Shown here: positions 1-9,748 of the stretch, piece after piece | How positions within the stretch are numbered: the stretch's first letter is position 1 | Layout: every line of letters starts with the position of its first letter | Assembly: GCF_902806685.2 (NCBI RefSeq) | Contig: NC_048554.1 | Span: 9,982,001-10,046,000 of the forward strand | Source of the DNA: Maniola hyperantus | Taxonomy: Eukaryota; Arthropoda; Insecta; Lepidoptera; Nymphalidae | DNA length: 64,000 nt | Direction of reading: 5' to 3' | The notes under the pieces: model-generated | What the model saw: only the letters and a program-made list of their open reading frames with translations | What the model was told of the DNA's origin: nothing | Database searches by the model: none | Made by a program: the position numbers and the translations under genes

Positions 1-10
1 CTAGACACGC

Positions 11-395
11 GGAAAATCAAAGAATTCCCACAGGATTTCTGAAAGCCCATCTGTTTACCTAACGATTTAGAAGTAAGCTTGCATCTCTGGAATGGATGTA
101 GGCTACTTTTTATCCCGGAAAATCAAAGAATTCCCACAGGATTTCTGAAAGCCCATCTGTTTACCTAACAGATTTAGAAGAAAGCTTGCATCTCTAGGAT
201 GGATGTAGGCTACTTTTTATCCCGGAAAATCAAAGAATTCCCACAGGATTTCTGAAAGCCCATCTGTTTACCTAACCGATTTAGAAGAAAGCTTGCATCT
301 CTGGGATGGATGTAGGCTACTTTTTATTCTGGAAAATCAAAGAATTTCCACGGGGTTATTGAAAAATCTAAATTTATGCGGATGAAGCCGCGGGC
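11..395 (+). repeat. Tandem array, about 107-bp unit, 3 full copies plus a partial
   Basis: GGAAAATCAAAGAATT recurs at positions 11, 117, 224 and 331, giving periods of 106, 107 and 107 bp. Units are almost identical and carry the block GGATGTAGGCTACTTTTTAT. The last unit runs into GCGGATGAAGCCGCGGGCA, which is the 3' end of interspersed repeat family A. The array therefore looks like a local tandem expansion of the 3' half of a family-A element. The left end may continue outside the window. Confidence 0.9.
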
Positions 396-406
396 AGCCT
401 ATATCC

Positions 407-505
407 GTCCCCAGAATTCAAGCTATCTCTGTACCAAATTTGTCAAAATTGGTTCAACTGATGGGCCGTGAAAAATTAGCAGACAGACAGATTCACATAG
501 ATTGT
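407..505 (-). repeat. Interspersed repeat A' (minus orientation)
   Basis: Read on the minus strand this gives a CTGTCTGTCTGCTA block, then TTTTTCACGGCCC and TTTGGTACAGAGATAGC, matching copies at 14262-14418 and 26645-26852. It abuts the inverted 3' half of the same family to its left. It lies just upstream of the splice acceptor of the sedoheptulokinase-like exon. Confidence 0.7.
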
Positions 506-544
506 AGGTACATGTAACTTAATATTTTTTTTCATTGTTTACAG

Positions 545-1652
545 AGCTTGGGAAAAGGTAGAAAAAGAAGGCGTCGTAATTCGTTTCGAGGCTACCAGGG
601 AGAAAATGTCTGCCTTGTACACCTGGCAGGACACAAGATGCAAACCAGAATTTTTGGACACTTTACCAAAGCCAGATTCACATCTCCAATGCTATTCTGG
701 TTATGGTTGTGCCACCTTGTTATGGATGCTCAAACACAAGCCAGAGAAACTTAAAAGTTTCTCATGCTCATCCACAGTTCAAGATTTTGTTGTAGCAATG
801 TTATGTGACTTAGAGTGTCCTATTACATCGGATCAAAATGCTGCTAGCTGGGGTTACTTCAGTACAGAAAAAAATGAATGGAATACAGATATATTGAAAT
901 CGATTGACTTTCCAGTCAATCTTTTGCCTAAAGTTTTAAAGAGTACGGAAATTGCAGGAGTGTTGAGCAGTTCTTGGAATGGTATTCCTGAAGGGACACC
1001 AGTCGGTGTAGCGATGGGTGATCTTCAATGTTCTATTATTGCTACACTTGAAAATAAACAGGATGCAGTGCTAAACGTATCTACCTCAGCCCAGCTTGCC
1101 ATTGTAGCTGATAGGATAAGTGATTTAGGATGTAAGACAATTGAGCACTTGCCATACTTTAACAATTCTTATTTGGTTGTCGCTGCATCCTTGAACGGAG
1201 GAAATGTGCTGGCTACATTTGTGAAAATGCTTCAGCAGTGGATGCTTGAGTTTGGATTCCCCATTCCTCAATCTAAAGTTTGGGAAAAGCTTATAGCCCT
1301 CGGATTGGAGGCTCCAGAAGGTACAAATATGAAAATAAGCCCATTGTTGTTGGGTGAAAGGCATGCTCCAACTGCTAAGGCTTCAGTGGACAATATAGAC
1401 CTGTCTAATATACAATTAGGGCATGTGTTCAGATCTTTATGCGACAGTCTCATTGAAAATTTACATTGCATGATGCCCAAAGAGATTTTAAGGAATGCTA
1501 ATATAAAGAGAATAGTTGGGAACGGCTCTGGCTTGTCAAGGAATGCAGTATTGCAAAGGGCAGTAGAACACTACTATAGCTTGCCTTTAGAATTCACTTC
1601 CGGTGGTGATGCTGCTAAGGGAGCAGCTATAGCTATCCTAACAGCAACTTAA
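545..1652 (+). CDS. SHPK: Sedoheptulokinase-like carbohydrate kinase (3' exon only)
   Basis: Probable last exon of a FGGY-family carbohydrate kinase resembling sedoheptulokinase, which phosphorylates sedoheptulose to sedoheptulose-7-phosphate in the cytosol, feeding the pentose phosphate pathway. The exon opens after a pyrimidine-rich tract ending in TTTACAG at 538-544. It reads through AWEKVEKEGVVIRFEATR and the family-typical ALYTWQDTRC to TAA at 1650-1652. Visible landmarks are the sugar-kinase segments NVSTSAQLA, GGNVLATF and LLGERH, the glycine-rich ATP-site motif VGNGSGLSRN, and the closing TSGGDAAKGAAIA. About 369 residues are present, so the first 100 or so residues must lie in exons left of the window. 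An internal ATG at 606 is not the true start, since homologous sequence continues upstream. The identification rests on recognised motifs; another FGGY kinase is possible but less likely. Confidence 0.82.
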
Positions 1653-2274
1653 TCACTGTCAATTACTTTGAAGTGGAAAGTCTTTTATATAATTCATACT
1701 TATATTATATACATGCAAGTGTGTTTGTCTATTTGCTAGCTTTTCATAGCCTTTCCATTTAAATAATTTTGATAAAATTTGGTACAGAGTTAGCTTACAT
1801 CTTAGGGATGGATATAGGCCACTTTTGTCCTGAAATATCATAACGTTCTCACAGGATTTTTAACAACCTAAATCTATGTAAAGGGAAGAACTCATAGACA
1901 TCATTTTCGTGATATAGAGATAACTTGCATCCTGGAAGATAGACATAGGTTACTTTTAATCCTGGCAAATCAGTTGCCTTGTGATTTTTAAAAACTTATA
2001 TCTACACAGAAGTTAAGTCGTGGGCATCATCTACTTTAAAAACTTAAAAATGTATCAACAATGCAAGCAATGTATCTCTGTTTGATGTGAAACTGTGATG
2101 GAAAATTTAAGTGTTATTTTTTATTTTTGTTAAACTGCTTCTGAATACACCATTATACTAATATTATATTTGTTTTTCTCTAAAAGAAACGGCTAACTAT
2201 TCACAACTCAGGCAGACAACTGTAGTATTTACTGTATTGCGCCGGAAAATTCTGATATAATTTTTTAATCTACT
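1653..2274. repeat. 3' flank with decayed family-A repeat fragments
   Basis: No gene seen. Degenerate family-A segments are visible, for example AAATTTGGTACAGAGTTAGC with GGATGGATATAGGCCACTTT near 1775-1830 and a second decayed copy near 1915-2010. The SHPK 3' UTR must lie here, but no clear AATAAA was found close to the stop. Confidence 0.5.
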
Positions 2275-2520
2275 AGCTTATGCTCGCGACTTTGTCCGCG
2301 TGGACTACACAAATTTCAAACCCCTATTTCCCCCATAATTAATATATATATAACCCCCCGGGATTAAATTTTCAAAAATCGTTTCTTAGCGGATGCCTAC
2401 GTCATAATAGCTATCTGCGTGCAAAATTTCAGCCCGATCCGTCCAGCAGTTTGAGCTGTGCGTTGATAGATCAGTAATTAGTCAGTCAATCTATATATAT
2501 AAATCCTTTTATATATTCAG
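2275..2520 (+). repeat. Interspersed repeat family F
   Basis: Starts TAGCTTATGCTCGCGACTTT, followed by a GTGGACTACACAAATTTCAA block, and ends with AGCCCGATCCGTCCAGCAG and TTGAGCTGTGCGTTGATAG. The same element occurs at 25138-25360 (+) and 26112-26305 (-). It contains an AT-rich insertion relative to the copy at 25138. Confidence 0.8.
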
Positions 2521-2921
2521 ATTTTAAGATCCAGATATAGGTTATGTTAGGTACACGTTTAAAAAAAAATACAAAGTAAGGTAATAACATAAGTTTAACA
2601 TACCTTAATAATGGTTTTATCCTTAGATTTTGATATGAGAAGACAGAAGTTCAAAATATAATTCGTTGAGAGTGTACTCTTAACTTCTCACTGTAACTTA
2701 TCAGATATAACAAAATAATACCTTTAAATAGGTTGAATGACTGAATTACTTCCTTAATTCATTGATAAATAAACTACTTGAACAATAGATCAAAAGGAAC
2801 TTAACTACGTAGTAAATAAGAATTTAAAACAAATCTTCTTGTTTTTTTTTCTTCAAAATATCAGCAAAACAATAGGTACTTCCATGGTACTTCATTAGAA
2901 AAAAGATCAAAATAAATTGAC

Positions 2922-3088
2922 AGTGTGGCTAATTCCATTGTACACAATCTCTAAACTAAACTAAAACGACACGTCTAAATCTATTGCTATCCCTTTCATA
3001 ATGTTGCTTGCGGAAAAGGATAGCACTAGATTTAGACCTGTTAATTTAGTTTAGTTTAGAGATTGTGTACAAGAGAATCGGCCCCATT
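2922..3088 (+). mobile_element. MITE family M1, copy 1
   Basis: About 165-bp element with long terminal inverted repeats: TTGTACACAATCTCTAAAC at the left and its complement at the right. Further copies lie at 12405-12568 and 14470-14636. The asymmetric interior (TATTGCTATCCCTTTCATAA here) shows that copy 3 is inserted in the opposite orientation. There is no coding capacity, so this is a non-autonomous DNA element. Confidence 0.88.
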
Positions 3089-3229
3089 GACATCATAACC
3101 GTTCATTCATTTCATTTAGCCATTCATTCCGGATTCCGATTTCCAACCAAAGACAAAACCTGTAACCTTGACGTGTAGGAAGATTGTGCATTACCTCCGA
3201 CTCTTCAAAACCGACCCTACGGCATCGAC

Positions 3230-3440
3230 ATAGGAATAGTAGTACTTAGAAATTCTTTGCCCTACGGTAATGCAAAACCAATGCGTCAACCCATGCGTCA
3301 ACCGCCGAGTTTCTTGCTGGTTCTTCTCGGTAGGAAAAGCCATAGGGAAAGGCATTCCGAACCAGTGGTAGATGCATTCGACTATTCGAAAGTACTTGTA
3401 AAAGTTTATTCGAATAAAAAAGATTTTTATTTTTATTATT
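3230..3440 (+). mobile_element. LINE 3'-tail fragment
   Basis: Contains TTTCTTGCTGGTTCTTCTCG, then a GGTAGATGCATTCGAC block and AAAGTACTTGTAAAAGTTTA ahead of an AATAAA-rich end. Related tails are at 31930-32045 (+) and 18062-18195 (-). The open frames on both strands here are remnants of the element, not host genes. Confidence 0.6.
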
Positions 3441-4120
3441 TATCATGGTCAACCCGTTCAACCAATGATCTGTCGTTCTCACTCGGCAAGGATGGGTCAG
3501 ATCACAGAGTACTTTTTACGTCAGATTTGGGTGGATGTTCTTGCTTAGGACGTACAGTTCGACAAGGCTATCTTGGCGCGTGACGATAATCGGAACTAAC
3601 GTTGCCGTCAGGTGTCCCCTTTGTTCTTGTTTGAATATTTCAAGCTTGGATGAATGCAGAGAGTAAAGTACCTAATATACTAATAGACTGAAAGAATGAT
3701 TCCAAGCCTTTGTTCTCCAACAGCGCCCTTCTGTCAATGTCATTCAAGTGCCAAGACAGTCTTGTCGCACTGTACGAGAGCTTAATCCAGAAAAACCCAG
3801 GAAAGCCCTTTTTTTTAAAGTCTGTTAAATAACAGGTTTCAAACCCAGAGTTTTGAGGATCCCTTTAAGCATGTCTTCGCGTGTTACGTATATTTATTTC
3901 ACTGGGCACTCTAATCCACAACTTTCCTGTGGTCTTTATCGATGCGTTTTTTACATTCTCGGATGATACAATAACGAAAATTACTATATTTTTCATGTAC
4001 ACTAGTATAGAAGTCATGTTTATTAAACTTTGGGAGGTTATGCTGTTGTTTACAAATGCATGACGTCAGAGCACAGATAATCTATCGGCCAAACATGGCC
4101 GACAGTGTTTTCACCTGTCT
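3441..4120. other. Spacer without recognisable gene
   Basis: AT-rich DNA between the LINE tail and the intact retrotransposon. It holds only short frames with no family resemblance. The sequence at 4060-4120 (TGACGTCAGAGCACAG, then CCAAACATGGCCGACAGTG) is the original left flank of the retrotransposon insertion site. Confidence 0.5.
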
Positions 4121-4132
4121 AAGAAAAATATA
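4121..4132 (+). repeat. Target-site duplication, left copy
   Basis: AAGAAAAATATA at 4121-4132 recurs exactly at 9737-9748, immediately after the poly(A) end of the retrotransposon. This is what target-primed reverse transcription leaves. Because the repeat begins with A residues, its exact edge at the poly(A) end is ambiguous by a base or two. Confidence 0.8.
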
Positions 4133-4326
4133 GAAAGGGCGGGAAACTTCGTACTTGGCGGACGTGAATTTTTCGTGCTTTGATTTTATTAATTTGTAAA
4201 TTCAATTTGTAAAAGGATTGGTGTTGTTTTATAGTGTTAATATTGTAGTTTTAGTGTCATTTTCATAGTAGTTAGCTGTATATATAGGTAAGTTTTTAAA
4301 TTTAGTATAGTTTTCATTTCAAACTT

Positions 4327-5907
4327 ATGGAAACTCGGCCTCCCGATCCTGGGGGGTCTGATCCCCTAGGATCGTTGAATATTACATCTAAAATGGACGT
4401 ATTAATTGCGGCAGTTGAGTCGTCAATGGACACTGACGTTTCCGTTGTGTCCAATGCCGACCAACCGTTAAAAAGAAAAATATTTTCACGCATTTGTATG
4501 ACCTGTAACAAAAGAAAAAGGAAAACAAAAGGTCGAGATGGAAGAGAAAGGTACAGTTGTGAATGCAAGTGTGAACCTGACAATAATAAAGTTCAGAATA
4601 CCCCTTACCCAAATCCACAAACTGAATCCACAAATCCCACCGATAATAGTAATCAATCTTCATTGCTAAAGCGTGTGCCAATTGGTCGTGCTTATTATCA
4701 ACAATCCGACAATGCCCCATATGTAATACATGTACAAAAAGAAATTGAAAAAACTGATAGCTCAACAACTCTACACCCAATAACTTTTGGTAGATTTTTA
4801 AAAAACAACAAATTTAGTGGTGTTGTGAACGGAAGCGTAAAACGTGTAGGTAGAAATCGCATTAGTATGGCGTTTTCTACCTACTTGGATGCCAACAATT
4901 TTTTAACAAACCCAATACTTGAACCCGCAAAATACAGGGCGTTTATACCCACATTTAATGTTACTCGCATGGGTGTGGTAAAAGGTATCCCTAATGATTG
5001 GTCTGAAGAGGAAGTCTTACTCAATATGAGTGTTCCACTTGGTTGCGGACCAATCATTAAAATCAGGAGGATGAAAAGAAAAATTGTAGTGAATGATGTA
5101 AACCAATTCATTAACACGGGGACGGTAATAGTTACTTTTGATGGGCAAATACTGCCTACCCGGGTATATATGTGCTACACAGCTTTACCTGTAGAGTTAT
5201 ATATTTACCCCACTGTGCAATGCTACCAGTGTTGCCGTTTTGGACACGTCAAAAATCAGTGCCGGTCAGTGCCAAAGTGTTATAAATGTAGCCAAGGGCA
5301 TTCTGGCGACACTTGTCAGGTAGAGGAAGAGTATTACCGGTGTTGCCTATGCAAAGGTTCCCATCAAGCCATAAATAAAAAATGCTTAGAGCATAACAGA
5401 CAGAGAGCAATAAAAGAAACCATGAGCAAAAGTTGTATTTCGTATATGGAAGCAATTAAAATACATCCACCAGTTTCAAACATGTCATATGCCGAAGCTT
5501 TGGTTTCAACGCCTGTGCCATCCTCTTCATCACAGGATATACATGGTCCCCAAAAATCTAAACTTCCATCTAGTTCAAATTCAGTGCCGAATTCGTATAA
5601 AAAAACAGTCTTTATAAAGCCAAGATCACCCTCAAAGCATAGCAAAGGCTATGACCGCTCTGCTCACTCAGAAATAATAAGAGATCCTGTTTTACCTAAA
5701 CAAAAGTTTAATTTTAATAATAATAATTCTGAAAATAACATGAACATGGCAGACATTATTAAAATATTAATTCAATTATTATCACAATCAAATATAGTTA
5801 CACCGTCCCACGTTGCCACAGTAATTGAAGCCTTATATCAAATCTCTAATAATAATGGATCACAGAGCCAGAGTGATTCAGTGGAATTGCCTGAGCCTCA
5901 ACAGTAG
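4327..5907 (+). CDS. Retrotransposon ORF1 protein (gag-like, zinc knuckles)
   Basis: 526-residue nucleic-acid-binding protein of the LINE, starting at ATG 4327. The N-terminal third is basic and polar, with KRKIFSRICMTCNKRKRK near residues 50-67 and a CECKCEP cluster. The middle holds an RRM-like stretch (VVKGIPNDWSEEEVLLNMS). The zinc-knuckle block begins at Cys299 (CYQCCRFGHVKNQC), continues at Cys318 (CYKCSQGHSGDTC) and has a third Cys-His motif near residues 339-354. A SYAEAL segment and a Ser/Pro-rich tail follow. Such proteins coat the element RNA to form the retrotransposition particle. The last 53 nt overlap the start of ORF2 in the next frame. Confidence 0.92.
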   Translation: METRPPDPGGSDPLGSLNITSKMDVLIAAVESSMDTDVSVVSNADQPLKRKIFSRICMTCNKRKRKTKGRDGRERYSCECKCEPDNNKVQNTPYPNPQTESTNPTDNSNQSSLLKRVPIGRAYYQQSDNAPYVIHVQKEIEKTDSSTTLHPITFGRFLKNNKFSGVVNGSVKRVGRNRISMAFSTYLDANNFLTNPILEPAKYRAFIPTFNVTRMGVVKGIPNDWSEEEVLLNMSVPLGCGPIIKIRRMKRKIVVNDVNQFINTGTVIVTFDGQILPTRVYMCYTALPVELYIYPTVQCYQCCRFGHVKNQCRSVPKCYKCSQGHSGDTCQVEEEYYRCCLCKGSHQAINKKCLEHNRQRAIKETMSKSCISYMEAIKIHPPVSNMSYAEALVSTPVPSSSSQDIHGPQKSKLPSSSNSVPNSYKKTVFIKPRSPSKHSKGYDRSAHSEIIRDPVLPKQKFNFNNNNSENNMNMADIIKILIQLLSQSNIVTPSHVATVIEALYQISNNNGSQSQSDSVELPEPQQ

Positions 5908-8900
5908 AAAACAAGACTTGATATATCTTATTAATAAACATGATCCCTTTCTAATCTGTCTCCAAGAGACATGGTTGAGAAGGGAATTTTTGTTCAAAAT
6001 GCCGGGGTATGTTTGTCTCAGAGAAGACAGACCTGATGGGTATGGCGGAGTGGCCATACTCATCAGAAATACTCTGACATTTACACCTATCACTCTACCT
6101 GTACATAGCGATAACTTATCTGTTATTGCAGTTATTGTAAATAGTATATGTTATGTATCTATATATTTCTCTCGTCCTAATAATGAAATCTTTAATGAAA
6201 TAAATGAAATTTTTAATTTTTTACCGAAACCATTTTTATGTTTAGGGGATTTTAACTCTCATCACGAATTATGGGGATGTTCCACATCAACCTTCTATGG
6301 AGAAAAGTTGTTAGATTTAATAAGCTCCCATAACTTGTGCATTCTTAATACTGGGTCTCCAACACGGTTGGCACGGACACCTAGTGCTCCAGATTTGTCC
6401 ATTTGCACTCCTGATCTAGCTTCATCTCTCACCTGGTCAACCGCTGAATCTACTGGTGGTAGTGATCACTACCCTCTAATTATTACTTTCCCTTTTGAAA
6501 AACCTCTAAAACATGTAAGACAGCCACGTTTAAAACATAAACTGACAGATGCAAAATGGAGTTTGTATAGTGCAGCTGTTGAAAAGAAAATCAATAATTT
6601 ACCTGAAATTAGTCATTTGAATATATTAGAATCCTCACAAGCTTTATCTGCAGCTTTAATTGAAGCTGCAGATGAAACTTTTCCAGTAAAAAGGGGTGAG
6701 TGCATGGAATTTATTCCATCTCCACCATGGTGGGATGTAGAGTGCACTAATGCTGTTAAAGAAAGGAAAGCAGCAGAAAAACAATTTTGTCAAAATATGA
6801 CGGATGAAAATTTTGATAATTACTTAAAAATTGCCAATACCACTAAGGAGCTACTTAGGGTAAAGAAATATGAAGGATGGCACAGGTTTTGTAAATCCTT
6901 GAATCCTAATGTTTCACCTTCAATTGTTTGGCAAAATATAAGAAGGTTTAGATCTGCATTTAAAGATTCACAACAGAATAAAATATCTCCAGCTCTAGCA
7001 GAGCAAATCATGGATCGTTTGGGTCCTCCTTATGTACCTGAATGTCCCATGGCCTTAACGCCCCTAATAGTATCTAATGATAATTATAATAATGTAGATT
7101 TGAATTCGCCATTTACACTTAACGAATTGAAAGGCGTACTGTCATCGACTAAGGATTCAGCACCAGGGGAAGACGGGATTCCTTATTCTTTCTTATCGAA
7201 TCTTGACGACAATATCCTCAGGTACTACCTTTCTTTGATCAACAACGTTATGATGGCGGGTATCGTCCCCGAATCCTGGAGGTCCCAAACTTTGATCTTA
7301 TTACAGAAGCCGAATAAATCGAGTTCAGATCCAACATCGTATAGGCCAATAGCATTATCGTCGGTATTAGCTAAAACTGCTGAACACCTCATTAAAATCA
7401 GGCTGGAATGGTTTTTAGAACATAATACATTATTATCAAGAAACCAGTTTGGTTTTAGGAAAGGTAAATGTACCCTTGACAGCTTGAGCGTTCTTACCAC
7501 AGACATAAGACTAAGTTTTTCTAAAAATGAGTCTTTGGTTGCTGCCTTCCTAGACATAAATGCCGCCTATGATAATGTAAATATCTCGATTTTAAAAAAT
7601 AAATTGCTAGCCCTGAATATTCCTAATTTATTAATTAATTTTATTGTAAATATGTTGTACGAAAGATATATAAAGTATTCGTTAGATTCGTCTGAAAATG
7701 AAATTATATATAGAACTGTGTGGAAGGGTTTGCCACAAGGCTCTGTTTTGAGCCCTATATTATATAACATTTATACTTACGATTTGGACATTTCTGTTAG
7801 CAGATATGCAAATGTGCTTCAATATGCAGATGATTTGCTTTTATATGTTACTGGGCCATCTTTGGATAATATTAGTGAATTGATAACTTTAGCGTTAAAT
7901 GCTTTAAAGTGTTGGTTATATAATAATGGGCTAGATTTGTCACCATCTAAAAGCTCTGTTGTAGTATTTTCTCGAAAGCGAAATCTCCCATCTCTTCATA
8001 TTAATTACAATGGTATTCCGCTAGCAGTTAAAGATAAGACAAAATTTTTAGGCGTAATATTAGATTCTAAACTTACTGGAGTTCCTCATTTTGAATATGT
8101 TTCATTAAGGTGTGAGCGAAATTTGAATATTCTAAGGTGCCTTACAGGAGTATGGTGGGGTGCACACCCTTTTACAATGAGATTGTTATATAATGCTTTA
8201 ATAAGAAGTGTTTTAGACTATGGAACATTCTTATTACACCCTGGTTATACAACTGCAGCTAAAAAGCTGGATATGATCCAGTCGAAGGCTTTGAGGTTAG
8301 TTACAGGTGCGATGAAATCGGCTCCAACAAATTGTCTTCAGGTGGAATGTTGTGATCCGCCCCTATATATGAGAAGACAATTCCTCTGTGATAAATACTT
8401 TTTTCGTACATTACAGCTAAGTTCCCATCCGTTATTTTCAAAAGTACGACAACTTGCATATCAGGTTGATACCTGCAATTACTGGACCCATAAAGACTCT
8501 CCATGTCTTGTAAAAAGTCTTAGAAAATATGAAAGTTTGGGAGCTCCCACCCATCGAAGTATTACTCTTCCTCTATACCAGCATAACTACAAAAGCCTTA
8601 TTGCTGTCCCGCAAATTAAATTCGATATAGAATTAAAATTAAAAGATAACCTTAATCCAAAACAGGAATTTACTAACATCGTCAATAATAAATGGCCCGA
8701 CAGGCACTATGTGTTCTCAGATGCTTCTAAGCATGAGGATAAGAGTTGTGTTGGGGTTGGGGTATATCATTCACAATATAAAGGTATACAACAAATTAAA
8801 CTTCCACCTGAAACTTCCGTTTACACCGGTGAATGTTATGGTTTACTTAAAGCTTTAGAATATGTTTTAATTTTAAAGATACCGAAAACCATAATATTTT

Positions 8901-9568
8901 CTGATTCCCGCAGTGCTTTAGAAGCTATTAATAGATTTCCATTCAAATCCCATAAACAGTCTCCAATTGTTTTTGGGATTAGAGATCTTTTATATAAATG
9001 TTCACAGAGAAATTGCGATGTTGTCCTAGCTTGGGTACCAAGCCATGTGGGTATTCTCGGAAATGAAAGAGCTGATCAATTGGCAAATGAGGCTATACGC
9101 ATTGGAGATACTGTCCCATACACCAATTATTGTTCTGACCTGATAAATTTATCCAAAGTATATTTGTATGAAACCTGGGATGGGGTATGGAATAACGATA
9201 GTTCAGTAGGTAAACATTATAGAAAAATTCAGACGTCCATTCCGAGAAAACCATGGTTCAGTCGATTAGTTTTCTCCAAAACTGTCACCTCTGTTCTGTG
9301 TAGAATACGCTTGGGTCATGTTTGTACACCAGCCCATTTGTACAAGATGAAAATTGTTCCCGATCCTTACTGTTCCTGTGGGGAGTATGGGGACTTGAAC
9401 CATATTTTCTTTGCATGCACTTTGTATGATCGGTCTGCCTTTCTTGCTCATCTCGAATCATTGCATATACCATTTCCTACATCTATAGTTTGTTTATTAT
9501 ATACTAATTCTTCAAATATTTATAAAGTTCTAGCTTTGTTCCTAGAAAAAAATGATATCAAGTTATAG
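5855..9568 (+). CDS. Retrotransposon ORF2 polyprotein (endonuclease, reverse transcriptase, RNase H)
   Basis: 1237 residues from ATG 5855; the same frame is open further upstream, but no earlier ATG is available. Domains in order: APE-type endonuclease with Asn11, Glu38 (QETW), Asp132 (GDFN) and Asp204-His205 (SDHY); reverse transcriptase with SYRPIALSS, FLDINAAYD, GLPQGSVLSP and the catalytic YADD at 657-660; RNase H with Asp956 (SDASK), Glu993 (GECYG), Asp1017 (SDSRSA) and Asp1074 (GNERADQLANEA), a complete D-E-D-D set; and a Cys/His-rich C-terminal segment (YCSCGEYGDLNHIFFAC). All catalytic residues expected for activity are present. Translation probably depends on reinitiation or coupling after ORF1, because the ORF2 ATG lies inside the ORF1 3' end. 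Confidence 0.94.
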   Translation: MDHRARVIQWNCLSLNSRKQDLIYLINKHDPFLICLQETWLRREFLFKMPGYVCLREDRPDGYGGVAILIRNTLTFTPITLPVHSDNLSVIAVIVNSICYVSIYFSRPNNEIFNEINEIFNFLPKPFLCLGDFNSHHELWGCSTSTFYGEKLLDLISSHNLCILNTGSPTRLARTPSAPDLSICTPDLASSLTWSTAESTGGSDHYPLIITFPFEKPLKHVRQPRLKHKLTDAKWSLYSAAVEKKINNLPEISHLNILESSQALSAALIEAADETFPVKRGECMEFIPSPPWWDVECTNAVKERKAAEKQFCQNMTDENFDNYLKIANTTKELLRVKKYEGWHRFCKSLNPNVSPSIVWQNIRRFRSAFKDSQQNKISPALAEQIMDRLGPPYVPECPMALTPLIVSNDNYNNVDLNSPFTLNELKGVLSSTKDSAPGEDGIPYSFLSNLDDNILRYYLSLINNVMMAGIVPESWRSQTLILLQKPNKSSSDPTSYRPIALSSVLAKTAEHLIKIRLEWFLEHNTLLSRNQFGFRKGKCTLDSLSVLTTDIRLSFSKNESLVAAFLDINAAYDNVNISILKNKLLALNIPNLLINFIVNMLYERYIKYSLDSSENEIIYRTVWKGLPQGSVLSPILYNIYTYDLDISVSRYANVLQYADDLLLYVTGPSLDNISELITLALNALKCWLYNNGLDLSPSKSSVVVFSRKRNLPSLHINYNGIPLAVKDKTKFLGVILDSKLTGVPHFEYVSLRCERNLNILRCLTGVWWGAHPFTMRLLYNALIRSVLDYGTFLLHPGYTTAAKKLDMIQSKALRLVTGAMKSAPTNCLQVECCDPPLYMRRQFLCDKYFFRTLQLSSHPLFSKVRQLAYQVDTCNYWTHKDSPCLVKSLRKYESLGAPTHRSITLPLYQHNYKSLIAVPQIKFDIELKLKDNLNPKQEFTNIVNNKWPDRHYVFSDASKHEDKSCVGVGVYHSQYKGIQQIKLPPETSVYTGECYGLLKALEYVLILKIPKTIIFSDSRSALEAINRFPFKSHKQSPIVFGIRDLLYKCSQRNCDVVLAWVPSHVGILGNERADQLANEAIRIGDTVPYTNYCSDLINLSKVYLYETWDGVWNNDSSVGKHYRKIQTSIPRKPWFSRLVFSKTVTSVLCRIRLGHVCTPAHLYKMKIVPDPYCSCGEYGDLNHIFFACTLYDRSAFLAHLESLHIPFPTSIVCLLYTNSSNIYKVLALFLEKNDIKL

Positions 9569-9736
9569 TATATATGTGGGTATATTATTATTAGATTAGT
9601 GAAAACCTTATCCTTTTCCTTTCAAATTCCAAATTTTTCAATGTTATCCATAGTTTCCCTAACTTTAAACTTTAATAAATAACAAACCTGACATTGGCTA
9701 ATCTGTGTAAAGCCAGAAGAACAAAAAAAAAAAAAA

Positions 9737-9748
9737 AAGAAAAATATA
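9737..9748 (+). repeat. Target-site duplication, right copy
   Basis: AAGAAAAATATA, identical to 4121-4132, directly after the poly(A) run. Confidence 0.8.

Larger units (their letters stand above)
4133..9736 (+). mobile_element. Full-length non-LTR retrotransposon (I/Jockey-type LINE with RNase H)
   Basis: A 5.6-kb element with a roughly 190-bp 5' UTR, two open reading frames, a roughly 150-bp 3' UTR and a poly(A) tail at 9723-9738. It is bounded by a 12-bp direct repeat. ORF1 has nucleocapsid-type zinc knuckles. ORF2 has an APE-like endonuclease, reverse transcriptase and RNase H. Neither frame has a stop or frameshift, so the insertion looks recent and possibly competent. The endonuclease-RT-RNase H order plus CCHC ORF1 fits the I superclade (I, LOA or related). 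The exact clade needs an RT phylogeny. Confidence 0.93.

Noticed and set aside
1..395. The regular repeat spacing as a CRISPR-like array
   Set aside because: Units of 107 bp are repeated head to tail without unique spacers, and the DNA is eukaryotic.
3246..3583. Overlapping open frames on both strands
   Set aside because: They coincide with a dispersed LINE tail also seen at 31930-32045. No start context or splice signals.
4388..4780. Antisense frame of 130 codons within the LINE
   Set aside because: Complement of ORF1; the frame is a by-product of its codon composition.
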